Positions 1 through 8,869 are shown, counted from the stretch's first letter. The stretch is DNA of 31,145 bases from CALMJB01 sp963977945 (GCA_963977945.1 CAXBQO010000003.1:1-31145); one strand, 5' to 3'. Made by a program: numbers and translations. The notes: a model not told the origin generated them from the letters alone.

Positions 1-1610
1 GCTGGAGCCATTCCAATAAATGATGCGGTGTATCCGCTATAACATTTGCAAGAATCGTTAAAACGCTCTGCGGTTCCAGTTTTTCCTGCAACTCGGTAAC
101 CCGGCACTGCAGCTTGTGGCGCAGTACCTTGATTTGAAACAACGCTTTCCAACATGGTGCGTAGTTCAGTGGCATTTTCTGGACTCATGACTTTGATTGA
201 ATCTGATGCATTTGATCGGGAGTAATTTCCTTGTTCATCATAAGTTCCCGCCAAGATTGTTGGCTTAACTCGAACACCATTATTTGCGATTGTGGCAAAG
301 ACACTAGTTGCTTGCAGAGCGGTGACTGAATAACCCTGACCAAATGAAATGGTTGGCAAAGATGTGCCGGACCATTCTTTAAGTGGTCTTAATAAACCGG
401 CAGATTCACCTGGCAGTTTTGAATTGGTACTTTCACCGATTCCAAATTTCTGCAGATACGAGAACAGAGTTTCTTTGCCAAGTAATTGTCCGACTTTGAT
501 TGCACCGGTGTTACTTGAAACCGCCAGCAATCCAGTTGTGGTCAAACGTAAATTTGGGTGGGAATCATGATCGTGGAAAGTTGCATCGTAAATTTGCAAT
601 TTATCCGGAACCGTAAAAACCGTTTCTGGTGTGACTTTATTTTCTTCTAACGCGGCCGCAACCGTTATAACTTTTCCAGTTGAACCGGGTTCAAATACCT
701 CTTGCGTTGCCGGATTTCGAGTTTGTTCAATTGATAAATTTTTAGTGTTAGCCGGATCAAAATTAGGCGCACTCGCCTGCGCCAAAATTGCTCCAGTCTT
801 TGGATCCATAACAATTACCGTGCCAGATTTGGCAGAAGATTTTTTAACTACCTCTGAAATTGCGTTTTGCGCAACCCATTGAACATCGCGATCAATTGTT
901 AACTTGATACTGGTGCCAGATTTTGCTGGCACTTCTACCTGTTCTGAACCTGGAATTATGTTGCCAATTCCATTTGCATATCGATAACGGCCATTTTGTC
1001 CGGCTAAATATGAGTTCAAACTGCTTTCAATTCCGACTGAACCTTCACCTTGGTCGTTGATGATTCCGACCAATGACGCGGTCATTTCACCATTTGGATA
1101 ATCACGAATGTAGCTTCTGGTTGGAATCAATCCGCCAATTCGTTTAGTTATGCCATCTTTTTCTTTCATTACCTCTTTGTTGTAAGAACTAATTGCAGCA
1201 AAAATTGAGCGCCACGTTTCTGGATTAACTTCTTTAGCAAGTACGACATATCGTTTTGTGCCGGTTAATTGCGTGGTTAATTCTGAGACGGATTGATTTA
1301 AAAACGGCGCTATTAGTTGTGCAACTTTTTGTGGATCTCCAACCACAGTTTGATCTGCTGCTATATTTATTGCCGAAACGCTTCGAGCAAGTTCAACTCC
1401 GTTTGCGTCGTAAATCGTGCCTCGTGGTGCGAGCAATGTATTTACTTTTGTTAATTCATTATTGGCTTTGGCCGCAAATCCTGCCGCCCTAATAGATTGC
1501 ACATCAATTAATCGCAATGCAAAAATTGCAAATACAAAAATCAAAATAAAGACCATTGTGCGAATTCGCGACTTAGTTAAAGCCGCTCTGGGCGGTAGCG
1601 CTTGATTCAT
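1..1610 (-). CDS. ftsI: Septal peptidoglycan transpeptidase FtsI/PBP3-type (3' end cut by window)
   Basis: Class B penicillin-binding protein that cross-links septal peptidoglycan together with FtsW and the FtsQLB complex. 536 residues are visible and the frame runs off the window edge, so the C-terminus is missing. A short cytoplasmic tail is followed by one membrane helix (about residues 16-36) and the dimerisation domain. The transpeptidase domain has all three motifs: SxxK as STGK with nucleophile Ser310, SxN as SSN (365-367), and KTGTA starting at Lys510. The ATG at 1610 overlaps the ftsL stop as ATGA (1607-1610), so the two are translationally coupled. It is the last visible gene of the mraZ-rsmH-ftsL-ftsI operon, the standard dcw order. 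Family identity is firm; the exact paralogue name rests on position. Confidence 0.95.
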   Translation of the reverse strand, partial: MNQALPPRAALTKSRIRTMVFILIFVFAIFALRLIDVQSIRAAGFAAKANNELTKVNTLLAPRGTIYDANGVELARSVSAINIAADQTVVGDPQKVAQLIAPFLNQSVSELTTQLTGTKRYVVLAKEVNPETWRSIFAAISSYNKEVMKEKDGITKRIGGLIPTRSYIRDYPNGEMTASLVGIINDQGEGSVGIESSLNSYLAGQNGRYRYANGIGNIIPGSEQVEVPAKSGTSIKLTIDRDVQWVAQNAISEVVKKSSAKSGTVIVMDPKTGAILAQASAPNFDPANTKNLSIEQTRNPATQEVFEPGSTGKVITVAAALEENKVTPETVFTVPDKLQIYDATFHDHDSHPNLRLTTTGLLAVSSNTGAIKVGQLLGKETLFSYLQKFGIGESTNSKLPGESAGLLRPLKEWSGTSLPTISFGQGYSVTALQATSVFATIANNGVRVKPTILAGTYDEQGNYSRSNASDSIKVMSPENATELRTMLESVVSNQGTAPQAAVPGYRVAGKTGTAERFNDSCKCYSGYTASFIGMAP

Positions 1611-2062
1611 CGAACTACCAGTTTTCCGACATCTTTTGCTACATCAGAGGTGTTGGCGGAATTAATTACCGGATCGGTAGCACTTGGCTGACTTCCGGGT
1701 AGATAAATAAATTTCGGAGTTGATCCTGGCACCATGCCAATTTTTTTCGCGCTCTCTGCCAAATTATCCGGAGCTGCAATTCTTTGTAGCTCTTTTAATG
1801 TTGCCTCACGCTGCTCTGTAGCGACCGATAATTGATCTTTCAAATCCGCCAAAATAAATGCATCTTGATTTGCTGCGGTATTAATCATTAGCAAAGCAAG
1901 TAGGCCAACACCAAACATCGATCCGATGAAGATTCCAAAACCTTTTTTATCCAAAGATTTATCGGAATCTATTTCTGGCACCAATTTCAAAACCGCGTTT
2001 GCAGTTCGATTTGAAACCGCTTCGGTCATTGAAGTTAACGAGGTAAAAGAAGTGATCGACAT
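1607..2062 (-). CDS. ftsL: FtsL-like septum protein
   Basis: Small bitopic division protein of 151 residues. It has a cytoplasmic N-terminus of about 45 residues, one membrane helix (about 45-65, GSMFGVGLLALLMI region), then a predicted short coiled coil (about 72-95, with a QREATLKELQRI-type pattern) and a low-complexity tail. FtsL partners FtsB and FtsQ to activate FtsWI. FtsL sequences are poorly conserved in actinobacteria, so the call rests on topology, length and position between rsmH and ftsI. Its ATG shares one base with the rsmH stop (TAATG), and its own TGA overlaps the ftsI start. Confidence 0.85.
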   Translation of the reverse strand: MSITSFTSLTSMTEAVSNRTANAVLKLVPEIDSDKSLDKKGFGIFIGSMFGVGLLALLMINTAANQDAFILADLKDQLSVATEQREATLKELQRIAAPDNLAESAKKIGMVPGSTPKFIYLPGSQPSATDPVINSANTSDVAKDVGKLVVR

Positions 2063-3006
2063 TAAGCAGCCAACCTTTCGACTGCTCGCAACCTCATCGA
2101 AGCAGCCCTTGGATTTTCCGTTATTTCTGACTCCGAGGCACCCTCACTTGATTTGGTCAGTAATGAAAATTTGGCAGCAGAACCGGGTAACTCGATTGGT
2201 AATCTGATTGGTGAATTAGTTTGCGTAACTGATTTGAATATTTGTTTTACTAATTTGTCCTCTAGCGACTGGTAAGACATAACAACCATTCGGCCACCAA
2301 CTGCCAACGCCGCAAGTGCCTTAGGCAATGCCCGCTCTAAAATTGAAAGTTCGTTATTTACCTCAATTCGCAGCGCCTGAAATGATCTTTTTGCTGGATT
2401 TCCACCGATTCGTCGAGCAGGTGCTGGAATTGAATCCTTTATTAGTTGGGCTAACTGCGCGGTATCTTGAATTTCACTTTTACCCCGAGCTTTTTCAATA
2501 TTTTTAGCAATGCGATTGGCAAATTTTTCTTCGCCGTAAACTTTAAAAATTTTAGTTAACTCTGCAACTGAATAGGAGTTCACGATTGTTTTTGCAGTTT
2601 TTAAATCTTTTGGATTCATTCGCATATCAAGTGGTGCAGTTTGCGAATAAGAAAATCCCCTTTGGGCTTGATCTAACTGCATAGAGGAAACTCCGAGATC
2701 AAACAAAATTGCATTTACCGCTGGCAGATTTAGCTGGGCAATTGCCTCATCAATTAAGTCGTAAGTCTTATTTACATATGTGATGCGAGATTCAAATTTT
2801 GCAAGTCTTTCTTTGGCAATTTCAATAGCCGTTGGGTCACGATCAATTGCGATTAATTTTAAGTTTGGAAAAGTTGAGAGCAGTAGTGCTGAGTGGCCAC
2901 CTAATCCAAGGGTGGCATCTACGGCGACGGGAGAATTTGATTTCGAGATAGAAACTGACAAAAGTTCAACACAACGATTTAATGCGACTGGAATATGTGT
3001 TGCCAT
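2062..3006 (-). CDS. rsmH: 16S rRNA (cytosine(1402)-N4)-methyltransferase RsmH (MraW)
   Basis: SAM-dependent enzyme that N4-methylates C1402 in the decoding centre of 16S rRNA. The 314-residue length is typical. Visible signatures are the SAM-binding loop DATLGLGGHS (about residues 29-38), the acidic IAIDRDP strand after it, FDLGVSSMQLDQAQRGFS, the PARRIGGNPAKRSFQALRIEVN block, and the C-terminal GGRMVVMSYQSLEDKLVK block (usually SFHSLED). The ATG at 3006 follows a strong Shine-Dalgarno GGGGGAG (3009-3015). The leader between mraZ and this gene contains a long structured hairpin (3092-3193) that may control it. Confidence 0.96.
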   Translation of the reverse strand: MATHIPVALNRCVELLSVSISKSNSPVAVDATLGLGGHSALLLSTFPNLKLIAIDRDPTAIEIAKERLAKFESRITYVNKTYDLIDEAIAQLNLPAVNAILFDLGVSSMQLDQAQRGFSYSQTAPLDMRMNPKDLKTAKTIVNSYSVAELTKIFKVYGEEKFANRIAKNIEKARGKSEIQDTAQLAQLIKDSIPAPARRIGGNPAKRSFQALRIEVNNELSILERALPKALAALAVGGRMVVMSYQSLEDKLVKQIFKSVTQTNSPIRLPIELPGSAAKFSLLTKSSEGASESEITENPRAASMRLRAVERLAA

Positions 3007-3091
3007 CTCTCCCCCTTTCTCGTCTTGCCTTTCGCTTTACTTACTCGTTTTGCTTTCTTTATTTTTTAACTACCAAAACTCTTTGCTTTAT

Positions 3092-3193
3092 CTATTTAGG
3101 TCACTACCGACCGACGGATCTACCGGGGTGGTGTAAGGCACCGGGGAAGTGATGCCCTAATAAAGAGGTAATGGTCGGTAGTGGCCTAAATAG
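3092..3193 (-). ncRNA. Structured leader RNA upstream of rsmH, candidate mraW RNA motif
   Basis: Two 21-base arms (3092-3112 and 3173-3193) are complementary over their full length with a single G-U-type exception, enclosing 60 bases. Transcribed on the minus strand, the interior can form a second hairpin: GGCATC (3151-3156) with GGTGCC (3137-3142), carrying loop ACTTCCCC. It starts 5 bases after the mraZ stop and lies in the rsmH leader. A conserved 'mraW RNA' motif upstream of mraW/rsmH in actinobacteria has been described, and position and CUUCCCC-loop character suggest this is a member. I could not align it to the covariance model, so the family name is provisional. The hairpin itself is directly visible. 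Confidence 0.6.
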
Positions 3194-3198
3194 ATTGC

Positions 3199-3630
3199 TC
3201 AGAACAATCCGGGTAGTACCTCCTTTGAAACATCGGCAAATGATTTTTCGCGATCCTTCAAATATTTATTCCAAGAGGTGCTGTCCCAAATTTCGACTCG
3301 AGTATTTGCACCGATGACTACGCAATCTTTTTCTAACGATGCATATTCGCGAAGACCGGTTGGAATCGTTACTCGTCCTTGCTTATCTGGAATTTCATCG
3401 TGCGCTCCGGCAAACATCACGCGCAAGTAATCGCGAGCAGATTTTTCAGTGACAGGTGCCTGTCTTAATTTCTCAGTGATTACCGAAAACTCATTTGCGG
3501 GAAATACATAAAGGCAACGTTCTTGTCCTTTTGTAATTACTAGACCGTCTGCGAGATCCTCGCGAAATCTGGCCGGCAAAATGATTCGGCCTTTGGTGTC
3601 GAGCTTTGGTTCATGAGTACCCAAAAACAT
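3199..3630 (-). CDS. mraZ: MraZ transcriptional regulator
   Basis: 143-residue regulator at the head of the division and cell-wall cluster. Two SpoVT/AbrB-type halves are visible: residues 1-55, with the DTKGRIILPARFRE motif near 12-25, and about 75-130, with the matching DKQGRVTIPTGLRE motif. Family members form ring oligomers that bind TGGG-type repeats in their own promoter and act as repressor or activator of the cluster. The ATG at 3630 is preceded by a G-rich ribosome binding site, and an array of TGGG-type repeats lies upstream at 3676-3731, consistent with autoregulation. Downstream are the structured leader and rsmH. Confidence 0.97.
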   Translation of the reverse strand: MFLGTHEPKLDTKGRIILPARFREDLADGLVITKGQERCLYVFPANEFSVITEKLRQAPVTEKSARDYLRVMFAGAHDEIPDKQGRVTIPTGLREYASLEKDCVVIGANTRVEIWDSTSWNKYLKDREKSFADVSKEVLPGLF

Positions 3631-3675
3631 CGCCCACCCCCGAAATGTTTAGAAAAAAGTTTTAACTGGTTTTTC

Positions 3676-3731
3676 CCCAATTCCCCACTTTACTCCCTTT
3701 TTCCCCACTTTCAACCCCCAACACCCACTTT
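3676..3731 (-). promoter_or_regulatory. MraZ box array upstream of mraZ
   Basis: Read on the minus strand, AAAGTGGG recurs three times (3724-3731, 3704-3711, 3684-3691), exactly 20 bases apart, with further GGG-rich half sites between them (TTGGGG, AAGGGAG, AATTGGGG). TGGG repeats at helical spacing are the known binding pattern of MraZ. The array starts about 45 bases upstream of the mraZ ATG. I cannot place -35/-10 elements with confidence here. Confidence 0.8.
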
Positions 3732-3755
3732 CCCTCCCTTCGCTCCCCCTGTTCC

Positions 3756-3774
3756 CACCGTTCCTGAAACGGTG
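3756..3774. repeat. Inverted repeat upstream of the MraZ boxes
   Basis: CACCGTT (3756-3762) and AACGGTG (3768-3774) form a perfect 7-base inverted repeat around a 5-base centre, in the mraZ upstream region. It is followed on the plus strand by ATTTTT, but no plus-strand gene leads into it, so a protein-binding site is as likely as a hairpin. Confidence 0.4.
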
Positions 3775-3812
3775 ATTTTTCCTCCCTGGATTTCGCTGGA
3801 TTGGCAGAAAGC

Positions 3813-3844
3813 AAAAACCCACCAACTGAAATTGGTGGGTTTTT
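3813..3844 (-). terminator. Rho-independent terminator after the DUF3040 gene
   Basis: Perfect 13-base inverted repeat (3813-3825 with 3832-3844) around a 6-base loop. Flanking A and T tracts make it terminator-like on both strands. On the minus strand it lies 33 bases after the DUF3040 stop and before the mraZ promoter region, separating the two transcription units. Confidence 0.88.
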
Positions 3845-3877
3845 AAGTAAGAGTTTTGCTAGTGCCTGTTAGCAGCC

Positions 3878-4264
3878 TTAGTTATCGAAATTCCTTCGGT
3901 CCCAACGCTCTTCAAATCCTGACCAAGGCGAGCGCTTTTTTCTTGGCGCCCCATTGCCTTTGCCCGATTTACCCGATGGGTGATTCTGTTCAGAGCTGTT
4001 GCCAAGTGGCAGATTTGAAATCACCAGAGCCATTCCAGCCAGGGCGACCAAAAATGCAACCACTCCAAATGGGGTTGCTTTGGCTACCAATGCTGAGATC
4101 AACATTATTAATCCAAGGGCTACTAGACCGATGCCAGCTAGTAGTCGGCTTTGCTTTTTGGTCGGTGCGGTTCCGGTTAAAGTTGAAACTAATTTTGGAT
4201 CATCTTGAGTAAGGGCAGCTTCCATCTCAGCCAAAAGTTTTTTCTCGCGGTCAGAAAGGGCCAT
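3878..4264 (-). CDS. DUF3040 family membrane protein
   Basis: 128-residue actinobacterial protein of unknown function. The N-terminus has the family signature (ALSDREKKLLAEMEAAL followed by DDPKLVSTL, about residues 2-30), with a basic stretch, then two adjacent hydrophobic helices (about 45-63 and 66-83) and a basic, Pro/Gly-rich tail. The start was set at ATG 4264 rather than an upstream in-frame TTG (4270), because the family begins this way and because a -10-like TATATT sits exactly six bases before it. It lies next to mraZ, as in other actinobacteria (recalled synteny), but its link to division is unproven. Confidence 0.85.
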   Translation of the reverse strand: MALSDREKKLLAEMEAALTQDDPKLVSTLTGTAPTKKQSRLLAGIGLVALGLIMLISALVAKATPFGVVAFLVALAGMALVISNLPLGNSSEQNHPSGKSGKGNGAPRKKRSPWSGFEERWDRRNFDN

Positions 4265-4270
4265 ATTCAA

Positions 4271-4299
4271 AATATAGACCAGGAAGGGGTTAGTGGAAA
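4271..4299 (-). promoter_or_regulatory. Promoter of the DUF3040 gene, probably leaderless
   Basis: TTTCCA (4294-4299), a 17-base spacer, then TATATT (4271-4276), ending six bases before the ATG at 4264. This spacing would put the transcription start at the ATG. No Shine-Dalgarno is present. Confidence 0.55.
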
Positions 4300-4307
4300 G
4301 TCGGAAT

Positions 4308-4359
4308 AATTGAATCGGCTCAATTAGACCAATTAATTACCGATAAATACCGGTAATTA
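4308..4359. repeat. Two inverted repeats between dinB and the DUF3040 gene
   Basis: TAATTACCG (4334-4342) pairs with CGGTAATTA (4351-4359) as a perfect 9-base inverted repeat. A second, AATTGA (4308-4313) with TCAATT (4320-4325), lies just downstream in the dinB transcript direction. They could terminate the dnaE2-dinB transcript, but a clear T tract is missing. Confidence 0.45.
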
Positions 4360-4379
4360 TGCAACTTATGGGTGAATTT

Positions 4380-5555
4380 TCAGTCGCCAATAAGCCGAGC
4401 CGGGCGAACTGCCCCTTGCCCAAACTTTTCAGAGACATCATCTACTGCCGCTTCTGCCTGACGCCAGCCAACCGGACGTTGCCCCAAAGTTAATTGTTCA
4501 ACCGAGTCAGATTGATCGATGAGATTTTCTAGCGATATTCCCACTAATCTAATTCGCGCACCATCTAGTTTTAATGATTCGTAAAGTTTTTTAGCAACTA
4601 AATAACATTCTTGAGTTCCGCTTATAGGTAGATCTACCGTTTTTGATTTTGAAATGGTTTTAAAATCAGCAAACCTAACTTTGATGGAAATTGTATTTGC
4701 CATTAATTGTCTAGTGCGCATTCGCGATGTTGCTTTTTCAGTTAAACGCAAAAGTTCTCGTAAAATTTCTTGGCTATCCTCTAAATCAGAGGAAAAAGTT
4801 TCAGCAGCGCTAATTGATTTATCTGGCTCATCAATAGTCACCTCGCGAAAATCGCGGCCCCACGCTAATTCATAGAGCGAATTACCGGCCGCATCTCCTA
4901 AGGCGCGAATCAATGTATTTAATGGAGTATTTGCAATATCAGCCACGGTTCGCAAACCCAACCGTGTTAATTGTTCTTCAGTGGCTGGCCCTACCCCCCA
5001 AATTGCAGACACGGGAAGCGGATGCAGAAATTGCAGCATCGCTTCAGGTTTTACCTCTAACCAGCCATCGGGTTTGCAGTGACCAGATGCCAGTTTGGCA
5101 ATAAATTTATTGTGAGCAATTCCAACTGAACAGGTGATTTTTTCAGTAGCAAGAACTTCGGCTCGTATTTTTTGCGCAATTTCATTGCCGCTACCAAACA
5201 ATTTGCGCACACCGGTTACATCTAAAAATGCTTCATCTAATGAAAGGGGTTCGACATATGGGGTGTACTTGCGAAATATCGCCATTACCGAATCTGAAAC
5301 CTCGCTATATTTTTCATGATCTGGCGAGACAAAAACTGCATTTGGTGCCAACCTGCGGGCGCGACCAACTGGCATAGCGGCGCGAATTCCATACTCTCGA
5401 GCTTGATAATTTGCCGACAGCACCACGCCGCGAGCGCCAGCCCCAACCACAACTGGTTTACCTTTTAGTTTTGGATTTTCGCGAATTGATACCGATGCAT
5501 AAAAAGCATCCATGTCGACATGCAGGATTGTTGAATTAACTGACTCTTGCATCAT
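4380..5555 (-). CDS. dinB: Y-family DNA polymerase IV (DinB)
   Basis: Translesion DNA polymerase of 391 residues. Catalytic metal ligands are visible: Asp14 in VDMDAFYASV and Asp107-Glu108 in SLDEAFLD. The palm/thumb signature CSVGIAHNKFIAKLAS follows, then a helix-hairpin-helix region (WGVGPATEEQL) and a little-finger domain. A QLTLG stretch near the C-terminus could be a beta-clamp contact. The start at 5555 lies inside the end of dnaE2 (stop at 5536), a 20-base overlap that implies translational coupling; a second ATG at 5552 is equally possible. It is the third gene of the SOS-type operon DUF6504-dnaE2-dinB. Confidence 0.96.
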   Translation of the reverse strand: MMQESVNSTILHVDMDAFYASVSIRENPKLKGKPVVVGAGARGVVLSANYQAREYGIRAAMPVGRARRLAPNAVFVSPDHEKYSEVSDSVMAIFRKYTPYVEPLSLDEAFLDVTGVRKLFGSGNEIAQKIRAEVLATEKITCSVGIAHNKFIAKLASGHCKPDGWLEVKPEAMLQFLHPLPVSAIWGVGPATEEQLTRLGLRTVADIANTPLNTLIRALGDAAGNSLYELAWGRDFREVTIDEPDKSISAAETFSSDLEDSQEILRELLRLTEKATSRMRTRQLMANTISIKVRFADFKTISKSKTVDLPISGTQECYLVAKKLYESLKLDGARIRLVGISLENLIDQSDSVEQLTLGQRPVGWRQAEAAVDDVSEKFGQGAVRPARLIGD

Positions 5556-8500
5556 CGCTCTGTTCTTTTATTTGTTCTTTTGTTAGTTCTTTTATCTGCT
5601 GGGTTTTTTCTAATTTATATTGTTCATACAAACTAGGAAGATCCCAAACCTCGCTCGCTCTTATTGAAACACCTCTCGGGCCGGTTCGCCGAAGTACGCC
5701 ACGCACTAAAAACAATGAACTGGTTCGCAACAAATTGGCGCAAGAGCGTTGAATATCTTCAAAGAAGGTTATGTCGTTACAACCGTAGCCATCATCTAGA
5801 GTCAAAAACATCACCCGTCTACCTGATCTAACCGGTGGGGTCTGTAGCGCTACTTTTATTCCGGCTACTAATACTGATGCACCAGAGCGCTGCATAATTA
5901 CATCGCTAGAACGAATTGCTTTAATTGAATTTAAAAAATCACCGTAAAAACTTAAAACATGATTTGAGACATCCATTCCCAAAAGTTTTAGTTCGGTGGT
6001 TACTTTCTCACTTTGGGTAATTTCTGGTAATCCAGTGGCTGCCAACGGTGGTGGCAATAACGCTAAAACCATTTGGTCTTGGCTTATTGGTTGGTAATTT
6101 AATTTATATAAATCTTGCAAATGAAGCAGTAAATCACGTTGATTTAGATTTTGATGTAAATCTGCAAAGCCACCAAGTGCAACTAGTGCCTCGGCAGTTG
6201 GTCGACTAGCACCAGAGCGACGTACAAAATCTGCTAGATCAAGGTATGGCCGGGCAGAGATAATTGTGCTGACTTCTTGTTCGCTTATTCCATCTATGTC
6301 AGATAACGCCACTCTAATTGCAAAGCCACGAGCATCAGGTAGTTGTAATTTTCGACCGGTACTTTTCAAATCAGGTGCTTGGTATGTAGTTAAGCCGTTA
6401 TTTTTATCGAGCGAAATTAATTCAACCGTATAAGTAGCGGCAGATTTATTTACATCTACCGGCAAAATCTTTATCCCCCACTGTTTCGCATCAGCCAAAA
6501 TCAATCGCTTTGGATACATTCCCGGATCATGAGTTAAGACTCCGGCTAGAAATGCTGCGGTGTAATGAGTTTTAAGCCAGGCTGATTGATAAGTAGGAAG
6601 TGCGAAAGCTGCAGCGTGTGCTTTACAAAAACCAAATGAAGCAAATGCTCGCAGAATCTGCCAAATCTCTTGCACTACTACAAGCGAAAAACCATTTGCA
6701 ATTGCCGCTGGATAAAACCAATCACAAACCGCTTGTTGGCCATCTAATGTGCCAAGTTCGCGCCGTTTTTCATCGGCAGCGGCTAATGAGATTCCGGTCA
6801 TGATTGAAATTAATTTAATTACTTGTTCGTGAAAAACCACCACCCCTTCAGTTTCGGCCATGATTGAATCTAGTTTTGGATGAATAATTAATGGCGCACG
6901 TAATCCATGACGGGCTGCTAAAAATGGCGTGATCATGTCGCTTTTAACTGGCCCAGGACGAAATAGTGAAATATCAATAATTAAGTCGTTAAAAGAACTG
7001 GGTGCAAATTTTCCAATTAATTCTCGTTGGCCAGGTGATTCGATTTGAAATACACCAAGTGTTCTGGTGGAGGCAATTAAGTCAAAGGTTTTGGCATCAT
7101 CTAGTGGAATCTGATCTGGCTCAATTTTGATATTTTGGGTGCGCTCAATTTCATTTAACGAATAAGCGATTGCAGATTGCATGCGCACACCAAGAATGTC
7201 TAGTTTTAAAAAACCAATCGCTTCAACATCATCTTTATCAAATTGCACCATTGGATATCCGCTGGCATTTGTTTCAATTGGTGCGCAATCTGGCAACGTT
7301 AAATCAGATATCGCTACCGCACATGGATGCATAGAAAGATGTCTGGGTAAACCATCTAGTTTTTGAGCAAGATGAATCGCGGTTTTAAGTATCGGAGTAT
7401 CAAGTTTTAAATCTTTTAATTCCGGTAAGTTTTCAAGTGCGGCACTGATGTTGCGAGCTCGAATGTGTGGCAGTGATTTAGCGATTAGATCTATCTCGGC
7501 CGGCGCAATTGCAAGTGCCATGCCGACATCACGAATTGCATGACGAGCGCGATAAGTCTCGACCATTGAAACCGTTGCCACTCGAGTTCCAAACTTGGCA
7601 AAGACCGCATCGTAAATTTCTAATCTTCTGGCAGATTCAACATCGATATCGATATCGGGAAGTTCATTTCGTAGCGCTGAACAAAACCGCTCCATTATTA
7701 ATCCATGTGCCAATGGATCAACTGCTGATATGCCAAGCAGATGACAAATTAATGAACCGGCGCCACTACCCCGCGCTGCCACTCGGATTCCCTTTGCCCG
7801 CGCTATATCGACTACCTGCGCTACTGTTAAAAAATAAGAGGCAAACCCAAGTTGCCCCACCGTAGCGATTTCATCAGATAACCGATTTTGGGCAATTGTT
7901 AAATCATCTCCGAAATAACGGGATGGCAAAATTGATTGACATCGTTTCCGCAAAATTTGATTTAACTCTTCAATATTTTTAGCACCAACAGCTTGCGGTT
8001 CGGGCAGATGAATCTTTCCGATTCCGATATCTCGCCTAGTATCTAATATTGATCGCTCTGCCCATTGTGCGCTGGTGCGCAGTAAATGATTGCCATTTAC
8101 CTCGCCCGCTGCTTGCGCGATTTCGTCGGCAATCTGTTTCATCTTTGCCGCTGACTTTAAGTACCCCTCACTATTGCGCCGCTCTACATACCGGTCGTGT
8201 AATGGCACAAGATTGCGAGCGGAATCAAGCACATCTGCTAGCGGACCATCAGTTGCATCAAGCATTCTTACTGAATTAGTAATTATCGCTGGCACATTAT
8301 TTTCTCGGGCAAAAACTAAATTACGAGCCGCAAATGGCGTGGAATAAGGGCCATCTCCCCTGATTCGATGTGAGGTTAAGGCCAATGCTTGGTCTAGAAA
8401 AAACTCTTTAATTGATGACAAGTAGGCCTGCGCTTGCGGAATCTGTCGCTGCGAAATCAAATAAGCTAACTGAGAGTGCGCGCCATGCATAATTAAAAGT

Positions 8501-8856
8501 TTGCTGGCATATGTTTGATTTTTTTGTAATAGTTCGTAAGTCAACAAACCATCATTTAATTTCACCGCAGAAAATAATCGATACAACGCCGCCAACCCGC
8601 CATCGGCGGTAGCTAGCAAAATCACCCGATGTTTATTTTGTAGAAATGGAATCTGCACACCAATGATTGGTTTGATGCCGTAACCCTCACAACTTTGAGC
8701 AAAGCGAATTACACCAGCCATATTGTCGCGATCAGTCAGCGCCAATGCTGACATGCCAAATTCAGCGGCTTGTTTTACTAGTTGCTCAGGTTTTGCAGTG
8801 CCATATTTAAATGAGTAGCCACTATGTACATGTAAATGTGTGAACTTACTTTGCAT
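5536..8856 (-). CDS. dnaE2: DnaE2-type error-prone DNA polymerase III alpha subunit
   Basis: C-family polymerase of 1106 residues. It has an N-terminal PHP domain (HLHVHSGYSF, ALTDRD where ALTDHD is usual), a palm with catalytic Asp401/Asp403 in PDIDID and Asp553 in KLDILG, the RGSGAGSL block, the fingers (VFQIESPGQ, RPGPVKSDM), AFASFGFCKAHAAAFA, helix-hairpin-helix repeats, and a C-terminal OB fold. Its length, RHLSMHP and FQIESPGQ motifs and dinB neighbour fit the accessory DnaE2 group rather than the replicative DnaE1; the Streptomyces dnaE2-dinP arrangement is similar from memory. No imuA or imuB is present. Transcription likely starts at the LexA-controlled promoter ahead of the DUF6504 gene, 13 bases upstream. 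Confidence 0.9.
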   Translation of the reverse strand: MQSKFTHLHVHSGYSFKYGTAKPEQLVKQAAEFGMSALALTDRDNMAGVIRFAQSCEGYGIKPIIGVQIPFLQNKHRVILLATADGGLAALYRLFSAVKLNDGLLTYELLQKNQTYASKLLIMHGAHSQLAYLISQRQIPQAQAYLSSIKEFFLDQALALTSHRIRGDGPYSTPFAARNLVFARENNVPAIITNSVRMLDATDGPLADVLDSARNLVPLHDRYVERRNSEGYLKSAAKMKQIADEIAQAAGEVNGNHLLRTSAQWAERSILDTRRDIGIGKIHLPEPQAVGAKNIEELNQILRKRCQSILPSRYFGDDLTIAQNRLSDEIATVGQLGFASYFLTVAQVVDIARAKGIRVAARGSGAGSLICHLLGISAVDPLAHGLIMERFCSALRNELPDIDIDVESARRLEIYDAVFAKFGTRVATVSMVETYRARHAIRDVGMALAIAPAEIDLIAKSLPHIRARNISAALENLPELKDLKLDTPILKTAIHLAQKLDGLPRHLSMHPCAVAISDLTLPDCAPIETNASGYPMVQFDKDDVEAIGFLKLDILGVRMQSAIAYSLNEIERTQNIKIEPDQIPLDDAKTFDLIASTRTLGVFQIESPGQRELIGKFAPSSFNDLIIDISLFRPGPVKSDMITPFLAARHGLRAPLIIHPKLDSIMAETEGVVVFHEQVIKLISIMTGISLAAADEKRRELGTLDGQQAVCDWFYPAAIANGFSLVVVQEIWQILRAFASFGFCKAHAAAFALPTYQSAWLKTHYTAAFLAGVLTHDPGMYPKRLILADAKQWGIKILPVDVNKSAATYTVELISLDKNNGLTTYQAPDLKSTGRKLQLPDARGFAIRVALSDIDGISEQEVSTIISARPYLDLADFVRRSGASRPTAEALVALGGFADLHQNLNQRDLLLHLQDLYKLNYQPISQDQMVLALLPPPLAATGLPEITQSEKVTTELKLLGMDVSNHVLSFYGDFLNSIKAIRSSDVIMQRSGASVLVAGIKVALQTPPVRSGRRVMFLTLDDGYGCNDITFFEDIQRSCANLLRTSSLFLVRGVLRRTGPRGVSIRASEVWDLPSLYEQYKLEKTQQIKELTKEQIKEQSDDARVS

Positions 8857-8869
8857 CTCATTTAATCTC

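Noticed and set aside
3092..3193. A MITE or transposon end pair explaining the 21-base inverted repeat
   Set aside because: No target duplication or second copy seen; the position in the rsmH leader and the inner hairpin favour an RNA element.
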